Shown: in pieces, positions 17,292-25,880 of the stretch | Numbering within the stretch: the first letter of the stretch is position 1 | How the letters are laid out: each line of letters opens with the position of its first letter | Source: Ignavibacteriales bacterium | Lineage (GTDB): Bacteria > Bacteroidota > Ignavibacteria > Ignavibacteriales > SURF-24 | Assembly (NCBI GenBank): GCA_026390815.1 | Contig: JAPLFH010000033.1 | Span: 1-64,000 of the forward strand | DNA length: 64,000 bases | Reading direction: 5' to 3' | Made by a program: the position numbers and the translations under genes | Notes under the pieces: generated by a model | The model's database searches: none | Seen by the model: the letters and a program-made list of their open reading frames with translations, nothing else | Told to the model about the DNA's origin: nothing

Positions 17292-18476
17292 ATGGATTAC
17301 TCAAAACTAATTTTGGAAAAAGCAGAACAATATAAAGATTACACTGCTGCAAATCTTTCAAGACTCATACAACGTAAATCGTTAAGCACAAAGGAAGAAA
17401 AAGCCGCGCGCGAATTAAAATGCCAGATGGAGGAAGCCAATTTTGATGAAGTAAAAATTGATGGGCTCGGAAATGTAATTGGAAGAATTGGCAGCGGCAA
17501 AAAAATTATAGCTATTGATGGACATATTGATACAGTTGATATTGGGAATGAAGAGAACTGGAATTTTGATCCGCTTTCCGGTGAAATTAAAGATGGTTTC
17601 GTTCATGGTAGGGGAAGCGTTGATCAGAAAGGTGGTCCGGCAGCTTTTGTAACTGCTGGAAGAATTTTAAAAGAACTTGGATTGAAAAACGATGTAACGA
17701 TTTATTTTATCGGATCAGTTATAGAAGAAGATTGTGATGGTTTATGCTGGAAATATATTTTAGAAGAAGACAAAATAAAACCCGACTGCGTTATTGTTAC
17801 CGAACCAACAAACTTAAACATCTACCGCGGGCAGCGTGGAAGAATGGAAATAGAAGTTTCCTTTTACGGGGTTTCATCTCATGGCTCTGCTCCGGAAAGA
17901 GGTAAGAATGCTATTTATATGGCATCAAAAGCTGCTCTTGAAATTGAAAAGATGAATGAACGGCTTGCAGTTGATCCTTTCCTTGGCAAAGGTTCGGTTA
18001 CTGTTACAGAAATGATTTCTTCAAGTCCATCGCTTTGTGCTGTTTCCGATTTTGCAAAGATCCATCTTGATAGACGATTAACCTGGGGCGAAGATAAAAA
18101 GCTTGCAATCAATCAGGTTGAAGAAATTGTAAAAGAAATGAAAGCCAAAGTTGAGATGCTGGAATATAAAGAAAAAGCATTTACCGGTTTGACTTACGGA
18201 ATGGAAAAATATTATCCAACCTGGAAATTGGAAGAAGACCATCCGGTTATACAAACTGGAGTGAATGCATTTAAGGAATTATTTGGCAAAGATGCTTTGG
18301 TTGATAAATGGACTTTTTCCACAAACGGAGTTGTGATAACTGGAATTTATGGAATACCGGTAATCGGTTTTGGGCCCGGCAATGAAGTGTTTGCACACGC
18401 ACCAAACGAAAAAGTACCGGTGGATGATTTAGTAAAAGCATCCGCATTCTACGCTATGTTTTGTGAGAGCTTCTGA
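17292..18476 (+). CDS. ygeY: YgeY, M20-family hydrolase of purine degradation
   Basis: A 394-residue M20 metallopeptidase-type amidohydrolase. Zinc-ligand motifs appear in order: DGHIDTVD (His78, Asp80), GRGSVDQKGG with the bridging Asp, EEDCDG with the catalytic and metal Glu, and TEPTNL. A central lid domain begins near residue 190 (SSHGSAPERGKNA). The terminal histidine lies in EVFAHAPNE. These fit YgeY, which is always found with ygeW, ygfK and ssnA. In that set it would hydrolyse a ureido or carbamoyl intermediate. The upstream TTG at 17286 overlaps the ribosome-binding site, so ATG 17292 is chosen. It is the first gene of the plus-strand arm. Confidence 0.9.
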   Translation: MDYSKLILEKAEQYKDYTAANLSRLIQRKSLSTKEEKAARELKCQMEEANFDEVKIDGLGNVIGRIGSGKKIIAIDGHIDTVDIGNEENWNFDPLSGEIKDGFVHGRGSVDQKGGPAAFVTAGRILKELGLKNDVTIYFIGSVIEEDCDGLCWKYILEEDKIKPDCVIVTEPTNLNIYRGQRGRMEIEVSFYGVSSHGSAPERGKNAIYMASKAALEIEKMNERLAVDPFLGKGSVTVTEMISSSPSLCAVSDFAKIHLDRRLTWGEDKKLAINQVEEIVKEMKAKVEMLEYKEKAFTGLTYGMEKYYPTWKLEEDHPVIQTGVNAFKELFGKDALVDKWTFSTNGVVITGIYGIPVIGFGPGNEVFAHAPNEKVPVDDLVKASAFYAMFCESF

Positions 18477-18592
18477 ACATGTTTAAAGGAAAGGCAACTA
18501 AAGGGACTTCAATTAAAGTGGATTTGGAAGAAATTTTTTGTACATTGCCAATAAACAATATCGTATTATTCATACATTAGTAATAAACAACG

Positions 18593-19840
18593 ATGAATAG
18601 AAATTTATTAGAGAGAGTAGTTAACGACCAATTTGAAAGTTTTAGAACTAGGAAATCTGGGATTAAGAGAAATATTGATTTAAGTAAGTATCTGAAAAGC
18701 AAACAAATAATCGTTATAACTGGTGTAAGAAGATGTGGAAAATCCACTCTTCTAAAACAAATATCGGAATTTTACAAATCCTTTTATTACTTAAACCTTG
18801 ATGACGAAAGGTTAATTCGGTTTTCTGTAGAAGACTTTGATGATCTTGTACTTATATGGAAAAAGAAACAAAAATCTAAGGTGGTTTTGTTAGATGAAAT
18901 ACAAAATATAAAACACTGGGAAAGATTTGTCCGAAGACTTCACGATGAGAATTATAAAATATTTATAACTGGTTCAAATGCAAAATTACTTAGTGGTGAA
19001 TTATCTACTCATTTAACCGGCAGACATTCCAGGATAGAATTATTACCTTTTTCTTTTGAAGAGTATCTTCGTTTTAGGAAATATAATTATACTGAAAGTT
19101 ATAAGACTACAGATAATTTATCACGATTACTTAAACTTACAGATGAGTATATTGAAAACGGGGGCTTCCCTGAATTTTTAATTTACAATGATGATGAGTA
19201 TCTGAAAAGAATTTATGAAGATATTCTTTACAGAGATTTGATAACGCGTTTTAAAATAAGAGAGAGTAAATCATTCAGAGAACTTGCAAATTATCTTTTC
19301 ACAAACTTTACTTCGGAAGTAAGCTATAATGCGTTACAGAGGAATCTGAATTTTAAAAGTGTTGTTTCGGTAAAAAATTACATCGGTTACATTCAAGAGA
19401 GTTATTTGATTTATCAATTATTCAAATATGATTTCTCTTTGAAAAAACAATTAATTTATAATAAGAAAATTTATGTAGTAGATAATGGATTAAGGAATCA
19501 GGTTGCCTTCCGTTTTAGTAATGACTCGGGAAAGTTATTAGAAAATGCGGTATTCCTTCATTTGAAAAATACGGGTAAAGAAATTTATTATTTTAAGAAC
19601 AAAAAAGAATGTGACTTTATTGTTAAAGAAAAGAATAAAATCATAACAGCAATACAGGCAACTGACGTTTTAACTGATGCCAATTATGAAAGAGAAATAG
19701 CTGGTTTACTTGAAGCGATGAACGCCTTAAATTTAAAGAAGGGTTTTATTATTACGCGGAACCAGGAAGAGAGAATTAAAAAAGAAGCTAAAGATATTTT
19801 TGTAATCCCGGTTTATAAGTGGCTATTAAATGCAGATTAA
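18593..19840 (+). CDS. AAA ATPase with DUF4143 C-terminal domain
   Basis: A 415-residue protein of the AAA_14/DUF4143 family. It has a Walker A motif GVRRCGKSTLL near residues 43-53, a Walker B motif VVLLDEIQN near residue 97, and a sensor-like FITGSNAKLLSGE. The C-terminal DUF4143 domain includes YFKNKKECDFIVKEKNKI, which looks like a PD-(D/E)xK-related core (ECDF...TAIQAT). These proteins are abundant and patchily distributed in Bacteroidetes and archaea. Their function is unknown, and they behave like selfish or defence-type genes. It interrupts the ygeY-ygeW order, with 116 and 179 bp gaps on either side, and probably has its own promoter. It has no evident metabolic role. Confidence 0.85.
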   Translation: MNRNLLERVVNDQFESFRTRKSGIKRNIDLSKYLKSKQIIVITGVRRCGKSTLLKQISEFYKSFYYLNLDDERLIRFSVEDFDDLVLIWKKKQKSKVVLLDEIQNIKHWERFVRRLHDENYKIFITGSNAKLLSGELSTHLTGRHSRIELLPFSFEEYLRFRKYNYTESYKTTDNLSRLLKLTDEYIENGGFPEFLIYNDDEYLKRIYEDILYRDLITRFKIRESKSFRELANYLFTNFTSEVSYNALQRNLNFKSVVSVKNYIGYIQESYLIYQLFKYDFSLKKQLIYNKKIYVVDNGLRNQVAFRFSNDSGKLLENAVFLHLKNTGKEIYYFKNKKECDFIVKEKNKIITAIQATDVLTDANYEREIAGLLEAMNALNLKKGFIITRNQEERIKKEAKDIFVIPVYKWLLNAD

Positions 19841-20019
19841 TTTATTCAATCCGTTTCTGGTGGTAAATGGATCCGCACTTCGTGGGTTGGTTTGCGAAAT
19901 GATTTAATTCTTAATTTGAGCAATATTATTTGAATATCTCCGATTTTCAACTCGGTAAAAATGTTTAAAAGGAATAATAGGCTTTTGCTAAAATTGACAA
20001 TAAAAATATTGGAGTAACA

Positions 20020-21030
20020 ATGACAAAAGATTTAAAAGGCAAACACTTTTTAACCGAAGACACCTGGACTAAACAGGAACTTGATACTGTATTTGAGACA
20101 GCATTTGACTTGAAGAAAAAATTCTACGCAGAAGAGCCAACACTTCATCTTCCATATAAAACTTTGTTTATGATGTTCTTCGAACAGTCAACCCGCACAC
20201 GCAATTCGATGGAAGCTGGAATGACACAGCTTGGCGGGCACGCACACGATCTAACTCCGGACAAGATGCAAATAACACACGGCGAAGTTGCAAAAGATAC
20301 AGCGATAATACTTTCAAGGATGGGACATGGGATTGCTTGCCGTAATTGTTTCTACGGGGTTGGGAATAAGTATCTTACAGAAATGGCACAATACAGCAGA
20401 CGACCGGTAATGTCTCTTCAGGATGATATTTATCATCCGTTCCAGGGACTTGCAGACTTAATGACAATTTTCGAGCACTTCGGAAGAAACACAGAAAGAT
20501 TGAAAGTAACAATATCGTGGGCATATGCAACTACACACGCAAAACCTTTGTCTGTTCCCCAAACACAGATTCTTCTTTTTCCCCGCTATGGTATTGATGT
20601 TACAGTTGCTCACCCAAAAGAATTTCCGATGAGCAAAGACATAGTTGCAAAAGCAAAGAAGAACGCTGAAGATGGTGGCGGCAGTTTGAAGTTTACAAAT
20701 GATATGGATGAAGCCTTCGAAGGAGCGCAGGTTGTAATTCCTAAAAACTGGGGCGGCTTTGGTTATTACGATGTTGATTATTATTTGCAGAATGAAAATG
20801 AATGCAAGAAAGAAATGCAGGCGAATCTTGCTAAACATAAAAACTGGATTTGCGATGACAAAAGAATTAAACTCGCTGACAAAAATGTAAAATTGATGCA
20901 CGCACTTCCTGCAGATCGAGGCAATGAAGTAACAGATGAGATTCTGGATAACCCGGACATCTCAATAGTTTTTGATGAAGCAGAGAACCGTTTGCATACT
21001 GCAAAATCAATAATGGCTTTAACAATGTAA
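20020..21030 (+). CDS. ygeW: YgeW-type knotted carbamoyltransferase
   Basis: A 336-residue member of the aspartate/ornithine carbamoyltransferase superfamily. The carbamoyl-phosphate loop reads EQSTRTRNSMEAGMTQLGG, and the second phosphate/carbamoyl contact is in HPFQGLADLMT. Near the C-terminus HALPADRGNEVTDE replaces the HCLP of ornithine transcarbamylase, as in YgeW. In the purine locus YgeW is thought to release carbamoyl phosphate from a ureido compound, allowing ATP formation by carbamate kinase. No carbamate kinase gene lies in this window. The start ATG at 20020 is preceded by ATTGGAG, a reasonable ribosome-binding site. Confidence 0.92.
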   Translation: MTKDLKGKHFLTEDTWTKQELDTVFETAFDLKKKFYAEEPTLHLPYKTLFMMFFEQSTRTRNSMEAGMTQLGGHAHDLTPDKMQITHGEVAKDTAIILSRMGHGIACRNCFYGVGNKYLTEMAQYSRRPVMSLQDDIYHPFQGLADLMTIFEHFGRNTERLKVTISWAYATTHAKPLSVPQTQILLFPRYGIDVTVAHPKEFPMSKDIVAKAKKNAEDGGGSLKFTNDMDEAFEGAQVVIPKNWGGFGYYDVDYYLQNENECKKEMQANLAKHKNWICDDKRIKLADKNVKLMHALPADRGNEVTDEILDNPDISIVFDEAENRLHTAKSIMALTM

Positions 21031-21162
21031 TTAGAAACATGAGACCAAATATTCATTATATTTTCACAGTTTCTTTTGATAGACTTGGTTGTAGATGAAA
21101 CAAATAAACGTCAGCCGGATAAAATGAAACCGATATGATTAAGTAATCACGCCGAGAGCTAT

Positions 21163-21378
21163 TTGTATAAAAGAGGATTTTCATTCCAGGAGGTTGAAGC
21201 AACAATAAGAAATTCAACGTGGCAGAAATCCGGTATGGATAGGCTGGAATGCAAAAAGGATTTTACTTATAATGGATTATGGAATAATAATTACTACAAG
21301 ATAAAACAAGTAAGACCAATATTTGTTGACGAAGAAAACGAAATTGTTGTAATAACTGTTTACACATATTTTTTCTAA
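21163..21378 (+). CDS. DUF4258-type small protein, start damaged or non-ATG
   Basis: Seventy-one residues from a TTG. The pattern YKRGFSFQEVEATIRNSTW... with a late IVVITVYTYF is that of DUF4258, a small fold related to RelE-like toxins. The frame is open upstream to 21139 and reads LSNHAESYL, which matches the usual family start (SxHAxxRxxxRG). An ATG lies at 21135, one base out of register, so a single-base change appears to separate the initiator from the body. It may start at TTG, or be a pseudogene. It is followed 12 bp later by a DUF2283 gene, the usual partner. Confidence 0.6.
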   Translation: MYKRGFSFQEVEATIRNSTWQKSGMDRLECKKDFTYNGLWNNNYYKIKQVRPIFVDEENEIVVITVYTYFF

Positions 21379-21389
21379 AAGGAGATAAA

Positions 21390-21608
21390 ATGAAAATAAG
21401 CTATGATAAAGCAATTGATGCACTAAGTATTACCTTTAAAGAAACAACAGTTACAACTAAACATTTGGCAGAAGGAATTGCTATTGATTATGATAGTAAT
21501 GGAAATATAGCTGGTATAGAGATATTAGATGCACAGAAAAATCTAGGAGGGAAAGAATCTTTTCGCCAAGTTATTCTTGAAGGTATCGGACTGGATTTGG
21601 CTGCTTAA
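21390..21608 (+). CDS. DUF2283 family protein, putative antitoxin partner
   Basis: A 72-residue protein with the DUF2283 pattern MKISYDKAIDALSITF, then GIAIDYDSNGNIAGIEILDA. The start is well supported by AAGGAG seven bases upstream of the ATG. DUF2283 genes commonly follow DUF4258 genes, and the pair is regarded as a likely toxin-antitoxin-type module. No activity is demonstrated from sequence. Its stop at 21608 is 11 bp before the PLP gene that follows, so the two are probably read together. Confidence 0.75.
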   Translation: MKISYDKAIDALSITFKETTVTTKHLAEGIAIDYDSNGNIAGIEILDAQKNLGGKESFRQVILEGIGLDLAA

Positions 21609-21618
21609 AATTATATCA

Positions 21619-22875
21619 ATGGAACACTACTTATATAAATGCTATAACTGCTACAAGGAATATTCTTCTATCTGGATTGAAGAAAATTTTATCTACCTCT
21701 GCCCATCCTGTGGTAAAGCAGAGAAGAACCAACCACTTAAAGGTGTTCTTAAAATTGAATATGATTATGATGGTCTAAAGAAAAAGTTGAACCGGGAAAA
21801 ATTTCTTAAACTACCCGCCGGACAGTTTTGGCTTTATCCGGATTTGTGGCCAGTTGATTTTCAGAGTCAAACATTGAATAAAAACTTTCTTGATAGAATC
21901 CGATTGACAAATGACCCCTTCTTTGAATTGACTTATAATGGAAAATCTTTTTCTGTTTTTGATGATACCCGTAATCCAACACTTTCATTCAAAGATAGAG
22001 CTTCATCTTTAGTTGCCGCTAAGGCACTTCAAATTGGTGTAAAGGAAATTGCCGCTGCTTCAACTGGTAATGCCGGTTCTTCACTTGCCGGCATTTGTGC
22101 ACGACTCGGATTGAAATCTCATATCTTCGTTCCTGAAAATATTCCAGCAGGAAAAAGAATCCAGATACAATCATTTGGGGCAAATATTTATTTGGTTAAA
22201 GGAGATTACGATCAGGCTTTCGATCTTTGTCTGGAAATTGCCGCTGCAAAGAAATGGTATAACCGGAACACCGCCTATAATCCATTAACCATCGAAGGGA
22301 AAAAATCCGCAGCGTATGATATTTTTATTTCAACACAAGGAAATATTCCCGACATTATTTTTGTTCCTGTTGGAGATGGAGTAATAATCTCCGGTATATA
22401 CAAAGGATTCCGGGAATTGTTTCAGCTTGGTTGGATTGAAAAAATTCCAAAGCTAATTGCGGTTCAATCTTCCGTGAGTAATGCTTTGGTTCGATACCTG
22501 AAAGAAAAAAAATTTAATTACATTCCGGCAAACACTATTGCAGATAGTATTTCTGCCGGCGTTCCAAGGAATCTTTTTATGGCGGCAGATGCGGTTGAAC
22601 AAAGTGAAGGTGAGGGAATTGAAGTTACTGATGAAGAAATATTATCTGCGCAAAAGTTTGTTGCACAAAATTACGGAATGCTGATTGAGCCAGCGAGTGC
22701 AGCAAGTTTTGCTGGTTACAAGAAATATCTTTTGATCAAAGAAGAAACCGGTAAGGAAAAAATAATGTTAATGTTTACAGGAAATGGCTTAAAGGATTTG
22801 AATGCGCTAAATTCCTGGAATGAAGCACCAAATATTCTTACAGCAGAAGAATGGAAAATTAAATTAAATGTTTGA
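21619..22875 (+). CDS. Threonine-synthase-like PLP enzyme with zinc ribbon
   Basis: A 418-residue fold-type II PLP enzyme. The N-terminus has a zinc ribbon, Cys8/Cys11 and Cys28/Cys31. The Schiff-base lysine is K125 in TLSFKDRASS, and the asparagine/glycine loop AASTGNAGSSLAG follows, as in threonine synthase. The phosphate loop is FVPVGDGVIISGI. I chose the ATG at 21619 because it places the zinc ribbon at the N-terminus; the longer frame merely overlaps the previous gene. It is flanked by ygeW and the molybdenum-hydroxylase maturation genes rather than threonine-pathway genes. A role in purine degradation, deaminating the three-carbon product in place of YgeX, is likelier than threonine synthesis. 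This is inference. Confidence 0.75.
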   Translation: MEHYLYKCYNCYKEYSSIWIEENFIYLCPSCGKAEKNQPLKGVLKIEYDYDGLKKKLNREKFLKLPAGQFWLYPDLWPVDFQSQTLNKNFLDRIRLTNDPFFELTYNGKSFSVFDDTRNPTLSFKDRASSLVAAKALQIGVKEIAAASTGNAGSSLAGICARLGLKSHIFVPENIPAGKRIQIQSFGANIYLVKGDYDQAFDLCLEIAAAKKWYNRNTAYNPLTIEGKKSAAYDIFISTQGNIPDIIFVPVGDGVIISGIYKGFRELFQLGWIEKIPKLIAVQSSVSNALVRYLKEKKFNYIPANTIADSISAGVPRNLFMAADAVEQSEGEGIEVTDEEILSAQKFVAQNYGMLIEPASAASFAGYKKYLLIKEETGKEKIMLMFTGNGLKDLNALNSWNEAPNILTAEEWKIKLNV

Positions 22876-22888
22876 TGTATGATGGAAA

Positions 22889-23509
22889 ATGGTTGATGGA
22901 AGAAAAAAAAAAATCATTTGTGGTGTATTGATTGCTGCTGGATTTTCCGGAAGGATGAATGAATTCAAACCACTGATGATGTATAACGGAAGTTCATTTG
23001 TTGTTGAAATAATCCGTAAGATGCAAACTGTTTGTGATAGAATAGTTTTAGTTACCGGATACCAGAACGAAAAAGTACAATTTGAAATTGAAAAATATTT
23101 TTCAGAAGATTCATCAATTGTTTTTGCTTTCAATCCTGACTATGAAAAAGGAATGTTCACTTCTCTCCAGCGTGGATTGAAAGAAGCAGTTGATGCGGAT
23201 TGGGTGCTTTATCATTTTGTAGATCAACCCGGTTTGACGGAAGTTTTTTATAAAGAATTTATCATGCAGATTGAAAAGGAATCAAACTGGATTCAACCAG
23301 TATTTGCCGGTAGAAAAGGGCATCCTATTCTTTTAGCCAGCAGCATTTTTTTATTTATTACAAATGCTTCGCAGGAAGATAGTTTGAAAAACATTTCTTT
23401 AATTCCTGGAGTAAAAAAGAAATTCTGGAATTGCAATCATTCGCAGGTTCTGCAGGATATTGATACACCGGAAGATTATAAAAGGGAAATTGAAAATGAA
23501 CATATATGA
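22889..23509 (+). CDS. mocA: MocA-family molybdenum cofactor cytidylyltransferase
   Basis: A 206-residue nucleotidyltransferase of the MobA/MocA type. The opening motif is VLIAAGFSGRMNEFKPLM (usual AAGxSxRMGxxK), the mid motif is HFVDQPGLT, and GRKGHPILL near residue 138 is the MocA substrate loop. MocA attaches CMP to molybdopterin to form the dinucleotide cofactor of xanthine-dehydrogenase-type enzymes; in E. coli purine clusters the paralogue is YgfJ. It overlaps xdhC by 14 bp and lies directly upstream of the hydroxylase subunits, so it almost certainly serves them. The Gly-Phe-Ser-Gly of the P-loop is slightly unusual but acceptable. Confidence 0.87.
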   Translation: MVDGRKKKIICGVLIAAGFSGRMNEFKPLMMYNGSSFVVEIIRKMQTVCDRIVLVTGYQNEKVQFEIEKYFSEDSSIVFAFNPDYEKGMFTSLQRGLKEAVDADWVLYHFVDQPGLTEVFYKEFIMQIEKESNWIQPVFAGRKGHPILLASSIFLFITNASQEDSLKNISLIPGVKKKFWNCNHSQVLQDIDTPEDYKREIENEHI

Positions 23510-24290
23510 AAAAATTCTGGAACTGGAAAAAATAAACTCAGCTTTTGTTGTTGCGACGGTTGTAAATGTAAATGGCTCAGTTCCAGGAAAAATTGGATTT
23601 AAGATGATTGTTGAAGCGAATGGAAACCCAATCGGCACAGTAGGCGGCGGAGCCATTGAATTTGAAGCAATTAAAGAAGCGGTTAATCGTTTATCATCCG
23701 GTGAATGCGGGGTGAAGGAATATCTTCTTTCCGATAAACAAACTGTTACAACTGATGAAACCGAGATCGTTCCGATGAAATGCAGCGGAAAAGTTTCAAT
23801 TTATTATGAAGTTCATGGTCAACTTCCAGCCATCTACATTTTTGGTGGAGGACATGTTGGACAAGCATTACTTTATTTCCTATCTCCATTAAATTACTAC
23901 TCCGTTTTGATTGATAACCGTCAGGAAATTATTGAGAAGAAAAATATTATTGCTTCAAAAATAATTCTGGAAGATTATGTTGCTTTTGCCAATTCATTCC
24001 AGCCACGCAAAAATGATTTTGTGGTAATATTAACTCAGGGACACAAATTTGATTTTGAAATTGTAAAATCAATGTACAAAGGAAAACTTGATGTTGCATA
24101 TATTGGAGTGATTGCATCAATGAACAAAGCGAATGAACTGATTGAAAATCTAAAGCAGGATTTAGGCGAAGATGTCGATCTATCAAGATTGCACTCACCA
24201 ATAGGATTAAAAATTGGTGGAAATACTGCTGCTGAAATTGCATTAAGTATTGTATCGGAAATTCAATCTGTAAGAAATTCAGCAATGTAA
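23496..24290 (+). CDS. xdhC: XdhC/CoxI-family molybdenum cofactor insertion protein
   Basis: A 264-residue XdhC-type protein. The N-terminal XdhC domain begins AFVVATVVNVNGSVPGK, with GTVGGGAIE at about residue 47. A C-terminal Rossmann domain has IFGGGHVGQAL and ends in the family signature SPIGLKIGGNTAAEIALSI. XdhC binds the molybdenum cofactor, helps it receive its terminal sulfido ligand and delivers it to apo-xanthine dehydrogenase. I start at ATG 23496, inside the end of mocA, because the longer frame only reads mocA codons. The 14 bp overlap indicates translational coupling. The Xdh subunits follow after 150 bp. Confidence 0.92.
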   Translation: MNIYEKILELEKINSAFVVATVVNVNGSVPGKIGFKMIVEANGNPIGTVGGGAIEFEAIKEAVNRLSSGECGVKEYLLSDKQTVTTDETEIVPMKCSGKVSIYYEVHGQLPAIYIFGGGHVGQALLYFLSPLNYYSVLIDNRQEIIEKKNIIASKIILEDYVAFANSFQPRKNDFVVILTQGHKFDFEIVKSMYKGKLDVAYIGVIASMNKANELIENLKQDLGEDVDLSRLHSPIGLKIGGNTAAEIALSIVSEIQSVRNSAM

Positions 24291-24295
24291 AACTC

Positions 24296-24392
24296 TGTGC
24301 CTCGGTGTCTCCGTGGTGAATCAGAATTTGCAATAGAATAATTAACCACGGAGTCACAAAGACACAGGGAAGGACATTATATTCCTTGAAAT
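24296..24392. repeat. Dispersed inverted repeat (CCGTGGT type) between xdhC and xdh subunits
   Basis: CTGTGCCTCGGTGTCTCCG with TGGT on the left, and a near-reverse complement beginning ACCACGGAGTCACAAAGACA on the right about 30 bp later. The arms pair over roughly 24 bp with a few mismatches. Sequences of this wording occur between genes in many unrelated genomes. Here it lies inside an operon and may lower or stabilise downstream transcript. Confidence 0.7.
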
Positions 24393-24440
24393 TTCTGATA
24401 AATAAATCTAATTTCACTTCAAATAATTGAAGGCTTGTTT

Positions 24441-25880
24441 ATGAGCTACTCACTAAACTTCATTTGCAATAATGAAGAAATACAAACGTCAATCAATCCC
24501 GCTACAGTTGTTTTAGATTTTCTGCGCAAGCATCAAAAACTAACTGGTACAAAGGAAGGATGCCGCGAAGGAGACTGCGGTGCTTGTGCAATTTTAGTTG
24601 GCGAACCTGTTAATGGAGGAATGAAATATCGAACTGTAAACTCTTGCCTTCTTCCAATACTTGCAGTCAATGGAAAACACATAGTTTCAATTGAAGGATT
24701 AAACTCAGCTAAGCTTAATCCAATACAGCAAGCTATTGTTGATGAAGGTGCCACGCAATGTGGATTCTGCACACCGGGATTTATCATTTCAATTACCGGA
24801 TATTTTCTCTCCAACAAAAAAATAAATTATGATGCTGCTATAAATTATATAAGTGGAAATATTTGTCGCTGTACTGGCTATACTTCTATTAAAAATGCGG
24901 TAAAGAAAATATTTGAAGCATTGAACTCCAAACAGCAGTTAAATGAGAATACAATTGAAAAATTAATTTCTCTTGGAGTGGTTCCGGAATATTTTTCAGA
25001 AATCCCGTCACGTCTAAGAGAATTAAATTCCACTTTGTTGATGGAAAGGATTACTGGACTTTCAGAAGTTTTTGTTGGTGGCGGAACAGATTTGTTTGTT
25101 CAAAAGCCGGAACAACTTTTAAAATCAAAAATTATTATCGAAAATGATCAAGAACAAAATCAAGAGCAAGATATTTCAGGAATAAGATTGATTGGAGATA
25201 ATATTATTCTTGACTCAAGAACTACAATATCAGAATTTCAAAATTCGGAAATAATTAAGAAGTACTTCCCGGAAATGGAAGTTCAGTTAAATCTTTTTGG
25301 CTCACCACAAATTAGGAATCGTGCAACAATTGGCGGTAACATTATAAATGCTTCGCCGATTGGTGATATGACAAATATTTTAATATCACTTGGGGCAGTT
25401 CTTAATTTAAGCGATGGAGAAACCGAGCGAAATATTGCAATAAAGGATTTTTATCTTGGTTATAAAAATCTCGATAAAAAAGAAGAGGAATTCTTAAAAT
25501 CCATAGTTATTCCAATTCCCAAAGGAAATTACAAATTCAACTTTGAAAAAATATCCAGACGAACTTACCTTGATATTGCCAGCGTTAATACCACCATCTA
25601 CATCGAGGTAAATGAAAATACTATTGCGGATGTCCGCCTTTCTGCTGGCGGTGTTGCGCCTTTTCCGTTCTATCTAAAAAATACTTGCAAATGTTTGCTG
25701 GGAAAAGAAATCAATTATTCTATTGTTAGGGAAGCGGCTGCAATTGCGCAAACTGAAATTTCTCCAATTAGCGATGTTCGCGGTTCGGCTGAATATAAAA
25801 GTCTGCTTCTTCATCAGTTGATCATTGCGCATTTTATTAAACTCTTTCCTTCCTTAATTGATTTGGAGGAAATTGTATGA
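24441..25880 (+). CDS. xdhA: Xanthine-dehydrogenase-type subunit with 2Fe-2S and FAD domains
   Basis: A 479-residue fusion of the two small XDH subunits. Plant-type 2Fe-2S cluster: Cys41, 46, 49 and 69 (CREGDCGAC). Second cluster: Cys107, 110, 142 and 144 (CGFCTPG, CRCTGY). An FAD domain from about residue 195 carries GGGTD (213-217) and later IRNRATIGGNIINASP. A C-terminal CO-dehydrogenase flavoprotein domain completes it. It passes electrons from the molybdenum centre to NAD or another acceptor. ATG 24441 is chosen over an in-frame TTG six bases upstream. The stop overlaps the next start (ATGA), so the subunits are coupled. A hexamer repeat inserts a QEQNQEQ-type stretch near residue 236. 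Confidence 0.92.
   Translation: MSYSLNFICNNEEIQTSINPATVVLDFLRKHQKLTGTKEGCREGDCGACAILVGEPVNGGMKYRTVNSCLLPILAVNGKHIVSIEGLNSAKLNPIQQAIVDEGATQCGFCTPGFIISITGYFLSNKKINYDAAINYISGNICRCTGYTSIKNAVKKIFEALNSKQQLNENTIEKLISLGVVPEYFSEIPSRLRELNSTLLMERITGLSEVFVGGGTDLFVQKPEQLLKSKIIIENDQEQNQEQDISGIRLIGDNIILDSRTTISEFQNSEIIKKYFPEMEVQLNLFGSPQIRNRATIGGNIINASPIGDMTNILISLGAVLNLSDGETERNIAIKDFYLGYKNLDKKEEEFLKSIVIPIPKGNYKFNFEKISRRTYLDIASVNTTIYIEVNENTIADVRLSAGGVAPFPFYLKNTCKCLLGKEINYSIVREAAAIAQTEISPISDVRGSAEYKSLLLHQLIIAHFIKLFPSLIDLEEIV
25146..25169 (+). repeat. Hexamer array within the XDH FeS/FAD subunit gene
   Basis: GATCAA, GAACAA, AATCAA, GAGCAA: four related hexamers in frame, giving D-Q-E-Q-N-Q-E-Q. The wording matches the intergenic arrays at 7095-7124 and 28208-28235. 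Confidence 0.6.

Noticed and set aside
18593-19840. DUF4143 ATPase as a pathway gene
   Set aside because: Family is widespread and sporadic with no metabolic link; treated as an insertion.
20458-20901. 147-codon minus-strand ORF opposite ygeW
   Set aside because: Entirely antisense to a strongly supported carbamoyltransferase; composition (runs of F, I and C) is typical of a shadow frame.
23947-24417. 156-codon minus-strand ORF over xdhC
   Set aside because: Antisense to xdhC and the following inverted repeat; the residue pattern is repetitive Q/L with no domain.
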